A stretch of 64,000 nt of DNA, taken from contig CAKOUW010000002.1 of assembly GCA_934120715.1 (NCBI GenBank), forward strand, positions 117,074-181,073. Reading direction: 5' to 3'. How positions within the stretch are numbered: the first letter of the stretch is position 1; every line of letters starts with the position of its first letter. Below the pieces are notes generated by a model. The model ran no database searches, had not been told where the DNA came from, and saw nothing but the letters and a program-made list of their open reading frames with translations. The stretch is from an uncultured Bacilli bacterium (GTDB lineage Bacteria; Bacillota_I; Bacilli_A; RF39; UBA660). Shown in pieces: positions 1-8,820 of the stretch. Position numbers and translations under genes: made by a program.

Positions 1-1
1 T

Positions 2-925
2 TCTATACTTCGAAAAGATAAGATTAAAAGAGGATATCTTGATTTTGATGTAGATGAGGCTAAAATATTAGTAGATAGTGAATGTAAGCCAACAGAGATA
101 AAACTTAGATACAGAGGTGTTGGGGAAAACTTAATAGAAGATTTTATGATTGCAGCTAATGAATGTGTAGCAACTCATATCTATTTTATGAATTTACCAT
201 TTATTTATCGTGTACATGAGATTCCAAAAGAAGAAAAGATTAGAGATTTTTTAGGCTTTATAGGTAGCCTCGGTTATCAAGTTAATGCTGATTTGAGTGA
301 TACTAGACCTACAACTGTTCAAAAGATACTTAACGCTATAAGGGATAAAAAAGAGTATAAAATATTGTCAAGTCTCTTATTACGTTGTATGCAAAAGGCT
401 GTTTATAAACCTGAAAATTTAGGACACTATGGTCTTGCTAGCACATGTTATACACATTTTACTTCACCTATTAGAAGATACCCTGATACAACAGTTCATA
501 GATTACTTAGGACATATTTATTTGATAGTAAATTAGATATGGGAACAATTAGAAAATGGGAAGAAAAACTTATATATATTAGTGAACATTCATCTTCTAG
601 AGAAAGGGCTGCTGCTGATTGTGAGAGAGAAGTTGAAGATATGAAAATGGCTGAATATATGGAAGGTCATATTGGTGAAGAATTTGAAGGTATGATTTCA
701 TCAATTACTAATTTTGGTATGTTTATTACTTTAGATAATTTAGTAGAAGGACTTGTTCCTTTTAGAAACATGAATGACTTTTTCCATTTTGATGAAAAAC
801 TTATGACTTTAACTGGTGAGAGAACACATATAAAATATTCTATCGGTGAAAGAGTAATAGTTAAAGTAGTAAGAGCTTCAAAAGAAGAAAAAATTATAGA
901 TTTTGAGGTCGTTAAGAAGGTGTAG
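2..925 (+). CDS. rnr: Ribonuclease R, C-terminal part (gene starts before the window)
   Basis: This is a 3'-5' exoribonuclease that degrades structured RNA and works with tmRNA in rescue. The open frame runs from base 2 without a start, so only about 307 C-terminal residues are present. It shows the RNase II/R signature after the catalytic core: LIEDFMIAANE near 139-171, the YTHFTSPIRRYPD motif near 451-489, and a C-terminal S1 domain (EEFEGMISSITNFGMF, from about 676). The lysine-rich tail common in RNase R is nearly absent. The next gene starts 2 bases after the stop, so they probably form one operon with smpB. An ATG at 146 is internal, not the true start. Confidence 0.95.
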   Translation, partial: SILRKDKIKRGYLDFDVDEAKILVDSECKPTEIKLRYRGVGENLIEDFMIAANECVATHIYFMNLPFIYRVHEIPKEEKIRDFLGFIGSLGYQVNADLSDTRPTTVQKILNAIRDKKEYKILSSLLLRCMQKAVYKPENLGHYGLASTCYTHFTSPIRRYPDTTVHRLLRTYLFDSKLDMGTIRKWEEKLIYISEHSSSRERAAADCEREVEDMKMAEYMEGHIGEEFEGMISSITNFGMFITLDNLVEGLVPFRNMNDFFHFDEKLMTLTGERTHIKYSIGERVIVKVVRASKEEKIIDFEVVKKV

Positions 926-927
926 TT

Positions 928-2112
928 ATGAGAAGAAGGAGAATATTGAAAGTAAAAAGAAAAGTATGGGTAGTTCTCTTTTTTCTTTTGCTTGTAGTGA
1001 TTATTCTTCTTTGTATTAAGAAATTTAATAAGAAATCTAGTAGTAAAAAAGAAAATAATTCTACACCTATTGTGACTACAAAAAAGCCAAGAGAATATGA
1101 GGCCAGTCTTTTTATGGTTGGTGATGCCTTAATTCATTCTGGTATTTATTTTGATGCTAAAAGTAGTGATGGTACTTATGATTTTAAACCTATGCTAGAA
1201 TTGATTAAACCTATAGCCAAAAACTATGATTTGCGGTATTATAATCAGGAAACAATTTTAGGTGGAGCAGAGTTTGGATATTCTAGTTATCCTAGATTTA
1301 ATTCACCTCAGGCTGTTGGCGATGCTTTTTTAGATGCTGGATTTAATTTGGTTTCACTCGCTAATAACCATACTATGGATAAAGGAGAGGCCGGTGTTAT
1401 TAATTCAGTTAATTATTGGAAAAGCAAAAAGGATGTAGTATTTACTGGGCAATGGACTTCACAAGAAGAGAGAGATGAGGCTAAAATATACAAAATTAAT
1501 GGTATTTCATATGCTTTCTTTTCTTATACAACTTGGACTAATGGATTAGAAACACCAACTGGAAAGGAATATTTAAATAATGTTTATTCTTATGAGAAGG
1601 CTAGTAATGATATTAACAAGGTTAGAAAACTTGTTGATGTTATAATAGTAGCAATGCATTGGGGTATTGAATATTCTCTTAATGTTTCTCAGAGTCAATT
1701 AAATATAGCTAATGAATTATCTTCTTTAGGCGTTAATTTAATTATTGGTGCCCATCCACATGTTGTTGAACCTGTTGAGTATATTAATGATGGTAAAACG
1801 TTTGTTATATATTCACTTGGTAATTTTATTTCTGATCAGGTAGGTATAGAAAGACTCACTGGTTTGATGATGGAAGTAAAGATAAAAAAGAGGGTTGAGG
1901 TTGATGATACTGTTAATGTTAGTATAGTGGAACCTAAAGCACAACTTATATATACAAAGTCTGCTTTAAGTGGTAAGAAAAATTTCAAGGTATATCCTTA
2001 TCCTAAACTTAATAATGATTTACTGCCTAATTATAATTCATATTACGAAAAATATAAATCTGTGGTTAGTTCAAAGTACCCAGATTTAATATGGGGACTT
2101 ACGGGAGAGTGA
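928..2112 (+). CDS. Membrane-anchored CapA-family metallophosphatase-like protein
   Basis: 394 residues. A basic N-terminus and one membrane segment (about residues 13-31) are followed by a CapA/PGA_cap fold on the outer face. Visible motifs are [11 protein letters not shown] (near 62), [11 protein letters not shown] (near 143), MHWGIEYS (near 242), GAHPHVVEP (near 273) and [10 protein letters not shown]. CapA proteins act in poly-gamma-glutamate or other surface polymer assembly and share the calcineurin-like phosphoesterase fold. The substrate here is unknown. It sits between rnr and smpB, a pair usually adjacent in Bacillota, so it looks inserted into that operon. A paralogue lies at 26722. 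Confidence 0.85.
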   Translation: MRRRRILKVKRKVWVVLFFLLLVVIILLCIKKFNKKSSSKKENNSTPIVTTKKPREYEASLFMVGDALIHSGIYFDAKSSDGTYDFKPMLELIKPIAKNYDLRYYNQETILGGAEFGYSSYPRFNSPQAVGDAFLDAGFNLVSLANNHTMDKGEAGVINSVNYWKSKKDVVFTGQWTSQEERDEAKIYKINGISYAFFSYTTWTNGLETPTGKEYLNNVYSYEKASNDINKVRKLVDVIIVAMHWGIEYSLNVSQSQLNIANELSSLGVNLIIGAHPHVVEPVEYINDGKTFVIYSLGNFISDQVGIERLTGLMMEVKIKKRVEVDDTVNVSIVEPKAQLIYTKSALSGKKNFKVYPYPKLNNDLLPNYNSYYEKYKSVVSSKYPDLIWGLTGE

Positions 2113-2116
2113 AATT

Positions 2117-2554
2117 ATGGAAATATTAAATAAAAAGGCTTATCATGACTATTTTATTGAAAATATTTATGAAGCAGGAATAGTTTTGATGGGCACAGAA
2201 ATTAAATCAATTAGAAAAGGTAATTGCAATATTAAAGATTGCTATGGAATAATTAAAAATCATGAAGTATATTTACTTAATATGTATATTGGTCAATATA
2301 AAGAAGGAAATATATTTAATCATGATGAGACTAGAAATAGAAAACTGCTTTTACATAAAAAAGAGATAAAGAAGTTAGAACAAGAAATAGAGTTGAAAGG
2401 AAATACGTTGATACCTATAAGACTTTATTTAAAGAATAATCGTGTTAAAGTTTCTTTAGCTGTTTGCAAGGGAAAAAAGAATTATGATAAGAGGGAATCT
2501 ATAAAAGAAAGAGACATCAGGAGAGACGTTTTAAAGAATTTAAAAAAGTACTAG
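2117..2554 (+). CDS. smpB: SsrA-binding protein SmpB
   Basis: 145 residues, normal length. SmpB binds tmRNA and takes it to stalled ribosomes. Family features include the start [20 protein letters not shown], the [10 protein letters not shown] segment and [14 protein letters not shown] close to the end. It starts 4 bases after the CapA-like gene. The stop codon lies inside the 5' arm of a hairpin shared with convergent pflA. Its RNA partner ssrA is 3 kb downstream, beyond pflB. Confidence 0.96.
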   Translation: MEILNKKAYHDYFIENIYEAGIVLMGTEIKSIRKGNCNIKDCYGIIKNHEVYLLNMYIGQYKEGNIFNHDETRNRKLLLHKKEIKKLEQEIELKGNTLIPIRLYLKNNRVKVSLAVCKGKKNYDKRESIKERDIRRDVLKNLKKY

Positions 2555-2573
2555 TTTTGGCTAGTACTTTTAT
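2544..2573. terminator. Bidirectional terminator between smpB and pflA
   Basis: Perfect 11-bp stem (2544-2554 with 2561-2571) around a 6-base loop, with A-runs on the left and T-runs on the right. It can stop transcription from both sides. Its left arm contains both stop codons of the two convergent genes, which overlap by 4 bases. Confidence 0.85.
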
Positions 2574-3276
2574 ATTTTTGTTCAAATAATTCATATAATT
2601 TATCACATTTGTCTTTGTCCATATCATTTTTATCTTCATATGGATATGGTATATTTAGGGCTATGTATTTTTCTCTGCCTAATCTGTGAAATGGTAGAAA
2701 GTCTACTCTTTTTACATTTTTAATTTTGTTTAAATAATTGACTAGACTATCTATATATTCTTCAGTATCTGTTATTCCAGGTATTATTACCTGTCTTATC
2801 CATACATCTTTATTTTCTTTGTTGATAGCCTTTATAAAGTTATCGATTTCTTTCATTTCAAGTCCAGTAATTTCTTGATATTCTTTTGGTCTTGTATGTT
2901 TGATATCTAATATTACTAAATTAATATATTTAAGAAGTTCTTCATAATTACCATTGCCAACTCCAGCAGTATCTATTGCTATATGGATATTTTCTTTTTT
3001 TAATAGTTTCGATGTTTCTACTATGAATTTATCATGAAGAAGTGGTTCTCCTCCAGAAAAAGTAACACCACCATTTTTATTAAAATATGGTTTAGATCTA
3101 ATTACTTTTTTAACTACTTCTTCTGGGGTATAATTTCTTTCTTTTATAGTCCACATTTCTGGATTATGACAGTACTTACATCTTAATTTACATCCGTTAA
3201 AAAATACAACAGTTCTTATACCGGGGCCATCTACCAAACCAAATGTTTCTATTGAATCAATACTTGCTTTAACCAT
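2551..3276 (-). CDS. pflA: Pyruvate formate-lyase activating enzyme
   Basis: 241 residues. This radical SAM enzyme makes the glycyl radical on PflB using a 4Fe-4S cluster and S-adenosylmethionine. The cluster motif CKLRCKYC is near residue 30, followed by NPEMW, and [12 protein letters not shown] is the usual second motif. It begins one base after the pflB stop, so the two are translated from one message. Length and motifs are normal. Confidence 0.95.
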   Translation of the reverse strand: MVKASIDSIETFGLVDGPGIRTVVFFNGCKLRCKYCHNPEMWTIKERNYTPEEVVKKVIRSKPYFNKNGGVTFSGGEPLLHDKFIVETSKLLKKENIHIAIDTAGVGNGNYEELLKYINLVILDIKHTRPKEYQEITGLEMKEIDNFIKAINKENKDVWIRQVIIPGITDTEEYIDSLVNYLNKIKNVKRVDFLPFHRLGREKYIALNIPYPYEDKNDMDKDKCDKLYELFEQKYKSTSQN

Positions 3277-3277
3277 A

Positions 3278-5503
3278 TTATATTGTCTCGTGGAATGTTC
3301 TGGAAATTACTTCTTCTTGTTGTTTTCTAGTAAGTCTATTGAAATGCACTGAATATCCAGATACTCTTATTGTTAATAATGGGTATTTATCAGGATTTTT
3401 CATAGCATCTATCAAAGTTTCTCTATTTAGTACGTTTACATTTAAGTGGTGTGCACCTTGTAAGAAATAGCCATCCATTAGGCTTACTAGATTTTCTTTT
3501 TGTTCTTCCTTTGTTTTCCCTAGAGCATTTGGTACTATTGAGAATGTATTTGAGATACCATCCTTACAGCAGTTTTTGTATGGTAGTTTTGCGACAGAGT
3601 TTAGGGAAGCAATGGCTCCACTATGATCTCTTCCATGCATTGGATTAGCGCCTGGAGCAAATGGAACACCTTTTTTTCTGCCATCTGGTGTTGCTCCTGT
3701 TTTAGAACCATATACTACATTTGATGTAATTGTTAAAACAGACATAGTCGGTTCAGCTTTTCTATATGGTTCATGTTTTTTAAGTTCTTTAAACATCTTT
3801 TCAAGAATTTCTATTGCTATATTATCAGCTCTATCATCATCATTTCCATATTGTGGATAATCGCCTTCAATTTCAAAATCAACAGTTATTCCTTCTTCAT
3901 CTCTAATTGGTTTAACTTTGGCATATTTTATTGCGGATAGAGAGTCAACTGCTACTGATAATCCGGCAACACCATATGCCATATAACGATGTACTAAAGT
4001 GTCATGTAATGCCATTTGCCCAGCTTCATAAGCATATTTATCATGCATGTAGTGAATTATATTCATGGCATTAGCGTATATGTCAGCTACTTTTTCTAGG
4101 GCTTTCCAATATGCTTTTTTAACTTTTTGATAATTTAGAACTTCATCATTCATAATATCAAAGCCATCTAATACTTTTTCTCTTTTTATTTCGTCAATAC
4201 CACCATTAATTGAGTATAGTAATGTTTTTGCTAAGTTACAGCGAGCACCGAAGAATTGCATGTCTTTACCAAGTCTCATGGCTGATACGCAGCAAGCAAT
4301 AGCATAATCATCACCATATATTGGTCTCATTAAATCATCATTTTCATATTGTATAGCATCTGTTTGAATTGACATTTTAGCACAATATTTTTTGAAATTA
4401 TCAGTTAAATTTCTGCTCCATAACACTGTCATGTTTGGTTCTGGGGCTGGGTCAAGATTTGTTAATGTATGTAAGATACGGTAAGAACTTTTAGTGACCA
4501 TATGTCTTTTATCTTTACTAACACCTGCAATACTACAAGTTACCCAAGTTGGATCTCCAGAGAATAACTCATCATATTCTGGAGTACGTAGTTGTCTTGC
4601 TAAACGTAGTTTTATGATAAATTGATCTATTAATTCTTGAGCTTCTTTTTCAGTGATTGTTTCTTCCTCTAAATCACGATTTATGTATATATCGAAGAAA
4701 GCATCTACACGTCCAAGACTCATAGCAGCACCATTATTTTCTTTTATTGCAGCAAGGTAACCAAAGTATGTCCATTGAATGGCTTCTTTAGCATTATTTG
4801 CTGGTGTTGATATATCGATACCATACGTCATTGCCATATCTTTTATACTGTCTAGGGCCCTTATTTGCATTGATACTTCTTCTCTTAGCTGAATTAATTC
4901 ATTTGTCATTGGACCGATCAATTTGTTTAAGTCATTTATTTTTTGTTCTTTTAGATAATCAATTCCATATAGAGCAATTCGTCTATAATCTCCAATTATT
5001 CTACCTCTTCCATATGCATCTGGTAACCCTGTAAGTAACCCTACATGTCTAGCTTTTCTGATTTCTGATGTATAGGCATCAAAAACACCTTGATTATGAG
5101 TTTTTCTAAACTCATTAAAATATTTATCTACAGTTGGATTTAGCTTATATCCATATGCATCTAGTTCTTGATAAACCATTCTGATACCGCCATATGGATT
5201 TACAATCCTTTTAAGCGGTTTATCTGTTTGAAGTCCTACTATTACATTGTCTTCTTTACAAATATATCCTTTATCGAATGCGTTGATTCCTGACATGTGA
5301 TCTATATCAATATCTAGTACATGTTTTTTTAATTCTTCCTTTAGTAAATCTTTGCATTTTGACCAAATACTAATTGTTTTTTTGGTAGGCTTTTCTAGGA
5401 AGGCTTCATCTCCGTCATATTGTGAATAATTCTTATTAATAAAATCTTGTACATTAACAGAACTTATCCACTTTCCTTGTTTAAATTTTCTCCATTGTTT
5501 CAT
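3278..5503 (-). CDS. pflB: Formate C-acetyltransferase (pyruvate formate-lyase)
   Basis: Glycyl radical enzyme converting pyruvate and CoA to acetyl-CoA and formate under anaerobic conditions. The active-site Cys pair lies in IACCVSAM (about residue 405) and the radical glycine in RVSGYSVHF, 26 residues from the C-terminus. I place the start at 5503 ([12 protein letters not shown]), giving 741 residues. The frame also has an ATG at 5521, but the extended -10 at 5527-5535 predicts a transcript starting near 5520. The purine-rich stretch between the two ATGs can serve as ribosome binding site. AckA, which acts further down this route, is at 57910. Confidence 0.96.
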   Translation of the reverse strand: MKQWRKFKQGKWISSVNVQDFINKNYSQYDGDEAFLEKPTKKTISIWSKCKDLLKEELKKHVLDIDIDHMSGINAFDKGYICKEDNVIVGLQTDKPLKRIVNPYGGIRMVYQELDAYGYKLNPTVDKYFNEFRKTHNQGVFDAYTSEIRKARHVGLLTGLPDAYGRGRIIGDYRRIALYGIDYLKEQKINDLNKLIGPMTNELIQLREEVSMQIRALDSIKDMAMTYGIDISTPANNAKEAIQWTYFGYLAAIKENNGAAMSLGRVDAFFDIYINRDLEEETITEKEAQELIDQFIIKLRLARQLRTPEYDELFSGDPTWVTCSIAGVSKDKRHMVTKSSYRILHTLTNLDPAPEPNMTVLWSRNLTDNFKKYCAKMSIQTDAIQYENDDLMRPIYGDDYAIACCVSAMRLGKDMQFFGARCNLAKTLLYSINGGIDEIKREKVLDGFDIMNDEVLNYQKVKKAYWKALEKVADIYANAMNIIHYMHDKYAYEAGQMALHDTLVHRYMAYGVAGLSVAVDSLSAIKYAKVKPIRDEEGITVDFEIEGDYPQYGNDDDRADNIAIEILEKMFKELKKHEPYRKAEPTMSVLTITSNVVYGSKTGATPDGRKKGVPFAPGANPMHGRDHSGAIASLNSVAKLPYKNCCKDGISNTFSIVPNALGKTKEEQKENLVSLMDGYFLQGAHHLNVNVLNRETLIDAMKNPDKYPLLTIRVSGYSVHFNRLTRKQQEEVISRTFHETI

Positions 5504-5526
5504 TATCTTCACCATCCTCATTATGT

Positions 5527-5535
5527 ATTATAACA
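5527..5535 (-). promoter_or_regulatory. Extended -10 promoter of pflB-pflA
   Basis: On the minus strand 5535-5527 reads TGTTATAAT, a perfect extended -10. No good -35 is visible 17 bases upstream, where the sequence is only A/T. It sets transcription start near 5520 and so decides the pflB start codon. Confidence 0.6.
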
Positions 5536-5623
5536 CAGTCATTTTTTTTTTATTTATTCTTTTCTTTATTGTTAATAAATTTTTTATTTACTTTACATTT
5601 TACTAGTAAAATAATAAAAAGTA

Positions 5624-5632
5624 TGATATAAT
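5624..5632 (+). promoter_or_regulatory. Extended -10 promoter of ssrA
   Basis: TGATATAAT, ending 10 bases before the mature tmRNA 5' end. There is no convincing -35. Distance and orientation fit a short precursor trimmed at the 5' end. Confidence 0.65.
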
Positions 5633-5642
5633 CTAGCTACAT

Positions 5643-6021
5643 GGGGCTGATTAGGTTTCGACGGGAATATTAGAGCGCAGATGGCAAGTCGATTGCTCAC
5701 GTAATGAGCACAAAAAAATAAACGCAAATAAAGTTAAAAACGCAGTAGCTAATTTGTTTGGTGGAAACCAAGCAGTTGCTTTTGCCTAATAATATAAGGC
5801 CTGCACTTTTTTCAATTTTTATCTAGGAAATTGGAAGAGGTTCATTTTTACTAGATTATAGTTATCTTTTGTCTTGAAGATAAACTGAACTTAATAGACT
5901 AGTATATTGTTTTGGTCGTTAACTACTTGAATGATATATGAAATTAATTAGTTAACTAAACTTGTAGAGGTTTGCGTAGCTGTATTTTCGGACAGGAGTT
6001 CGATTCTCCTCAGCTCCACCA
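5643..6021 (+). ncRNA. ssrA: tmRNA (SsrA)
   Basis: About 379 nt. The 5' end GGGGCTGATTAGGTTTCGAC pairs with the 3' end CAGCTCCACCA, and a T-arm (GGAGTTCGATTCTCC) precedes it, forming the tRNA-like domain. The tag frame resumes at GCA 5724-5726 and ends at TAA 5787-5789. It encodes 21 residues beginning ANKVKN and ending QAVAFA. Most Bacillota tags end in ALAA; AFA endings are known from mollicutes. A perfect GTTCGAA/TTCGAAC hairpin lies just downstream but lacks a T-run. Confidence 0.96.
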
Positions 6022-6094
6022 TTGACGAATCTGTTCGAACTATTCGAACTTAATTATATACTTCAATCTGAAATATGATTGATTTTTATTTTAC

Positions 6095-6148
6095 AAAAAA
6101 TCCCCATCGGTAATTTTGATATTTTGTCAAAATACCTAGGGGGTTAAA
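6095..6148 (+). repeat. Hairpin repeat, copy 1
   Basis: About 54 bp with a close relative at 7089-7143 in the same orientation. The core is TTTTGA, a short loop, then TCAAAATACCTAGG, then a G/A run and GTTAAA. The inner arms (GGTA-TTTTGA with TCAAAA-TACC) and outer CCCC/GGGG can pair into a long imperfect hairpin. It could be an end of a decayed IS200/IS605-type element or a leader element of the next gene. Confidence 0.6.
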
Positions 6149-6206
6149 GATTTTTACATAAACAAAATTTTGTAGTACAATAGAGACAATTAACAAAGGG
6201 GGAATA

Positions 6207-6755
6207 ATTATAAGAACATATAATGGTGATAACTATAAAAATGTTGCAATACTAGGTTCATTTGGTAAACATTATGATTTAATTGTTGATGTATCAAAAA
6301 AGTTTATAGAAAGTGGATTTAATGTGTTAGTCCCCAAAATATCAGGAATTAAAGATAAAAATAGTAGTTTTTTAATTTTAATTGGCGATAACTCTAATAA
6401 TCCTAATCAATTAGAATTAGATTATCTTAATAAATGTTTAGAAGCTGATTTGGTATATGTTTGTGACAAGGATGGTTATATTGGTACAACGGTAGCATTT
6501 GAACTTGGCGTGTTAACTAGCTATGGTCAAGAAATCTATTTTTTAGAAAAGCCCAATGATGATTTATTTACCAGCATGATTCATCTTCAAGAAAGCACAA
6601 TATGTAAACCAGAAGATTTAATTAATAAAATTAATTTACATAACGAGATTTGGAGTAGTAGAGAATGGTTTGATAAAGATGAGCGAGATGATGAAGTGCC
6701 TTTTGCACTTACCAAAAAAAGAAATACTACTATTTATCCAAAAGTAATAAATTAA
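6207..6755 (+). CDS. Nucleoside 2-deoxyribosyltransferase-like protein without a standard start codon
   Basis: The core (DLVYVCDKDGYIGTTVAFEL followed by GVLTSYGQEIYFLE) resembles the nucleoside 2-deoxyribosyltransferase-like fold: a Rossmann-type strand, a Gly-rich turn and a conserved Glu in AFELG. The best-looking N-terminus (RTYNGDNYKNVAILGSFGKHY) lies upstream of the first usable start, a GTG at 6324 that would delete it. A strong AAAGGGGG ribosome site at 6195-6202 is followed in frame only by ATT (6207) and ATA (6210). Either initiation is non-standard, as with AUU in infC, or the ATG has been lost. Length from 6207 is 182 residues. The biological substrate is unknown. Confidence 0.55.
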   Translation: MIRTYNGDNYKNVAILGSFGKHYDLIVDVSKKFIESGFNVLVPKISGIKDKNSSFLILIGDNSNNPNQLELDYLNKCLEADLVYVCDKDGYIGTTVAFELGVLTSYGQEIYFLEKPNDDLFTSMIHLQESTICKPEDLINKINLHNEIWSSREWFDKDERDDEVPFALTKKRNTTIYPKVIN

Positions 6756-6952
6756 TAAGTATAGTTGTAGATTACTACGACACTCGCACCAGATTGATTG
6801 ATACTCGAACTTTTAATTTGAGGATAATAAATATTAACTATAAATACCGTCTAGTTTTTTAATTATTTAAGAAAGTAAAGTAATTAATTATACGATGATT
6901 TTGATTTACAAAATATAGAAAATAGTGTATCGAAAGAAGAAAAGTAAAATAA

Positions 6953-7078
6953 AAAAACGGTAGCGACTATCGGAATTTAAGCCTATGGAGAATGATACTC
7001 TATCTATGAAGTAGGAATGTTGATCGGCGACGACCAATGCGAATAAAAATTTAAAATTATTTTAATTTTTATTCTTTT
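6953..7078 (+). ncRNA. Possible structured RNA / TnpB 3'-end remnant with terminator-like hairpin
   Basis: Locally GC-richer than its surroundings. Three successive hairpins with G-U pairs are visible: 6958-6972 (loop CGA), 6985-7003 inside a CCT/AGG closing stem (6982-7015), and 7020-7037 with a GCGA tetraloop. A long A/T stem follows (7042-7055 with 7060-7073). In broken frames the same bases read NGSDYRNL, then AYGE, then DTLSMK, reminiscent of the tail of IS200/IS605-family TnpB. TnpB guide RNAs overlap exactly that region. I infer a decayed transposon end or a retained guide-RNA scaffold; neither is proven. Confidence 0.35.
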
Positions 7079-7088
7079 GTTATGCAAT

Positions 7089-7143
7089 AAAAAGCCTCAA
7101 TGATAATTTTGATGATTATGTCAAAATACCTAGGAGAGTTAAA
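7089..7143 (+). repeat. Hairpin repeat, copy 2
   Basis: Relative of 6095-6148: same TTTTGA ... TCAAAATACCTAGG core and trailing GTTAAA, with changes in the loop and in the outer arm (GCCTC against TAGGAG). It lies directly after the structured element and about 55 bases before the next gene. Confidence 0.6.
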
Positions 7144-7197
7144 TGTTATAGCAAAAAGAGAACAAAGAAAAAATAGTATAATTATTTTGGTGATTGT

Positions 7198-7864
7198 ATG
7201 TATTTATATGATAAATTATTAGGCAATAAAATGTTTTTAGACACTGTAAAAAAAAATAGAAAATATTAAGTTTATAACAGACGGTAAATGGGATTGGGAT
7301 CATGGACTAGGGCATTACAAACGTGTAGCTGAATATGTAAAAACAATTTTATTACAATTAGGAGCTAACGAAAGAACAGTTGATTTAGGAATGACCGCTA
7401 CGCTTTTGCATGATATTGGTTTATCAAAAGGAGATAAAATCGATCATGCTGTAGAAAGTAGTAAAATATTTATTAATTTTATTGATAAAAGTGATATTAC
7501 ACATTATGAAGAAGATACTTTAAGGCAGGCTATTCTTGATCACTCTAAAGGAAATAATATTCAATCTTTAATAGGATTGAGTTTGGTCCTAGCCGACAAA
7601 TTAGATGTAACCTATCATAGAACCAAAAATTCTAGTATTCAAGATAAAATGAATAAGGAAATTCAAAAGATTCAAAGCGTTGATATAAGTATTACTGATA
7701 AAAATCTTATAGTACAATATACTACTGATGATAATTTTGATATTAATATTTTAAAAGATTGGCCAAAAGCAATTACTGTTCCATATAGAGCGTCAAAATA
7801 TTTAAAGAAAAATTATAGATTTATAGTTAATAATATGCAAATTGATATTTTAAACTATTTGTAA
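7198..7864 (+). pseudogene. HD-domain hydrolase gene, frameshifted in a run of nine A
   Basis: The ATG at 7198 (GGTG ribosome site) opens 23 codons that end at TAA just after the A-run 7248-7256. Taking out one A joins MYLYDKLLGNKMFLDTVKK to ENIKFITDGKWDWDHGLGHY and a continuous 221-residue product. The HD residues are clear: His in WDHGLGHYKR, LLHDIGLSKGDKIDHA, and LADKLD. HD enzymes usually hydrolyse phosphate esters or nucleotides; the target here is unknown. As written, only the part after a 7391 ATG would be made, losing the first metal-binding His. It could be a true mutation, a phase-variable tract or an assembly error. Confidence 0.75.
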
Positions 7865-7886
7865 TATAAAGTAGGATGATGATAAT

Positions 7887-8657
7887 TTGAAAAAAAGAAT
7901 AGCATTACTAGCCGATATTCATGGTAATTTAGAAGCGTTAGAGTCAATATTGGAAAATATAAAAAAACAGGATATAGATGAAATAATATGTTTAGGAGAT
8001 TCAATTGGTATTGGCCCTAATTCAAAGGAATGTATAGATTTATTAATCGATAATAATGTTAAATCCGTTTTAGGTAATTATGAAATATATTTATTAAAAG
8101 GGACAAATTTCGACTCTTCTATTGTGGGAGAGGAAAAAGAACATTATAAATGGGTTAAAGATTCATTAACTGATAGAGAAATTACTTATATAGAAAAGTG
8201 CCCGTTTTATTATCAAATAAATATAGAATATGAACATTTAAAATTTAGTAAAAAATATATTTTCTGTCACTATTTGATTAATAGTGAAAATAGTATTTAT
8301 CCCTTTGAAAAGAATCATCTAAAAAGAGACATTAATTTGTGGAAGAAGTATAATAATGATAATATTACTTATTTTATAGGTCATCTTCATGAATCTTTTA
8401 ATGTTAATGAGGTAGATGGTATATCTGGTGATTTTATAGAAGATGATGGAGCCCTAACTAATATTGAAGTTGTTGATAGTGCTGGATGTACAAAAGACGA
8501 ATACACTTCTTACATGATTTTAGAGATTTCAAAGAATATAAGTTATTATAGGAAAAAAATTAAATATGATAGAGGAAAGTTTGTTAATAAAGTATTGAAT
8601 ATTGAATTTCTGGATAAGCAAAATATACTTAAATATTTTTATGGCATAGAAAAATAA
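7887..8657 (+). CDS. Calcineurin-like metallophosphoesterase
   Basis: 256 residues starting at TTG 7887, with an AGGA ribosome site ten bases upstream and no better start. Metal-binding motifs in order: ADIHGN (9-14), CLGDSIG (near 38), LGNYE in the GNHE position (near 63), FCHY (near 130) and GHLHES (near 166). The fold resembles YfcE/MJ0936-type phosphodiesterases. It lies 22 bases after the frameshifted HD gene, so the two phosphohydrolases may have been co-transcribed. Substrate unknown. Confidence 0.8.
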   Translation: MKKRIALLADIHGNLEALESILENIKKQDIDEIICLGDSIGIGPNSKECIDLLIDNNVKSVLGNYEIYLLKGTNFDSSIVGEEKEHYKWVKDSLTDREITYIEKCPFYYQINIEYEHLKFSKKYIFCHYLINSENSIYPFEKNHLKRDINLWKKYNNDNITYFIGHLHESFNVNEVDGISGDFIEDDGALTNIEVVDSAGCTKDEYTSYMILEISKNISYYRKKIKYDRGKFVNKVLNIEFLDKQNILKYFYGIEK

Positions 8658-8733
8658 AAGAATTAAGAAGATAATAAAGCAATGATATTAATTTATGTAT
8701 AATTGCAAAGCTATATAATTCATTTTCTATTGA

Positions 8734-8762
8734 TTGAAATATTATTGTTATCATGGTATAAT
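8734..8762 (+). promoter_or_regulatory. Promoter of the tandem kinase-like operon
   Basis: TTGAAA (8734-8739), 17-base spacer, TATAAT (8757-8762), preceded by TG one base upstream of the -10. It leads into GTAGGGAGAAAT and the ATG at 8821. Confidence 0.75.
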
Positions 8763-8820
8763 TTCCGTATAAAGTATGATATGTTAATAGAATCTATTAC
8801 AGTAGGGAGAAATTATATTT

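Noticed and set aside
4798..5034. Plus-strand open frame inside pflB
   Set aside because: Shadow of a certain gene; no ribosome site and no family pattern.
6011..6830. Possible att duplication: tmRNA 3' end compared with 6780-6830 (CTCGCACCAGATTGATTGATACTCGAAC)
   Set aside because: Similarity to CTCCACCATTGACGAATCTGTTCGAAC is too weak, and no integrase gene is present.
6022..8657. Anti-phage defence island
   Set aside because: Phosphohydrolase and deoxyribosyltransferase folds occur in defence systems, but nothing here forms a recognised system and two of the three genes look damaged.
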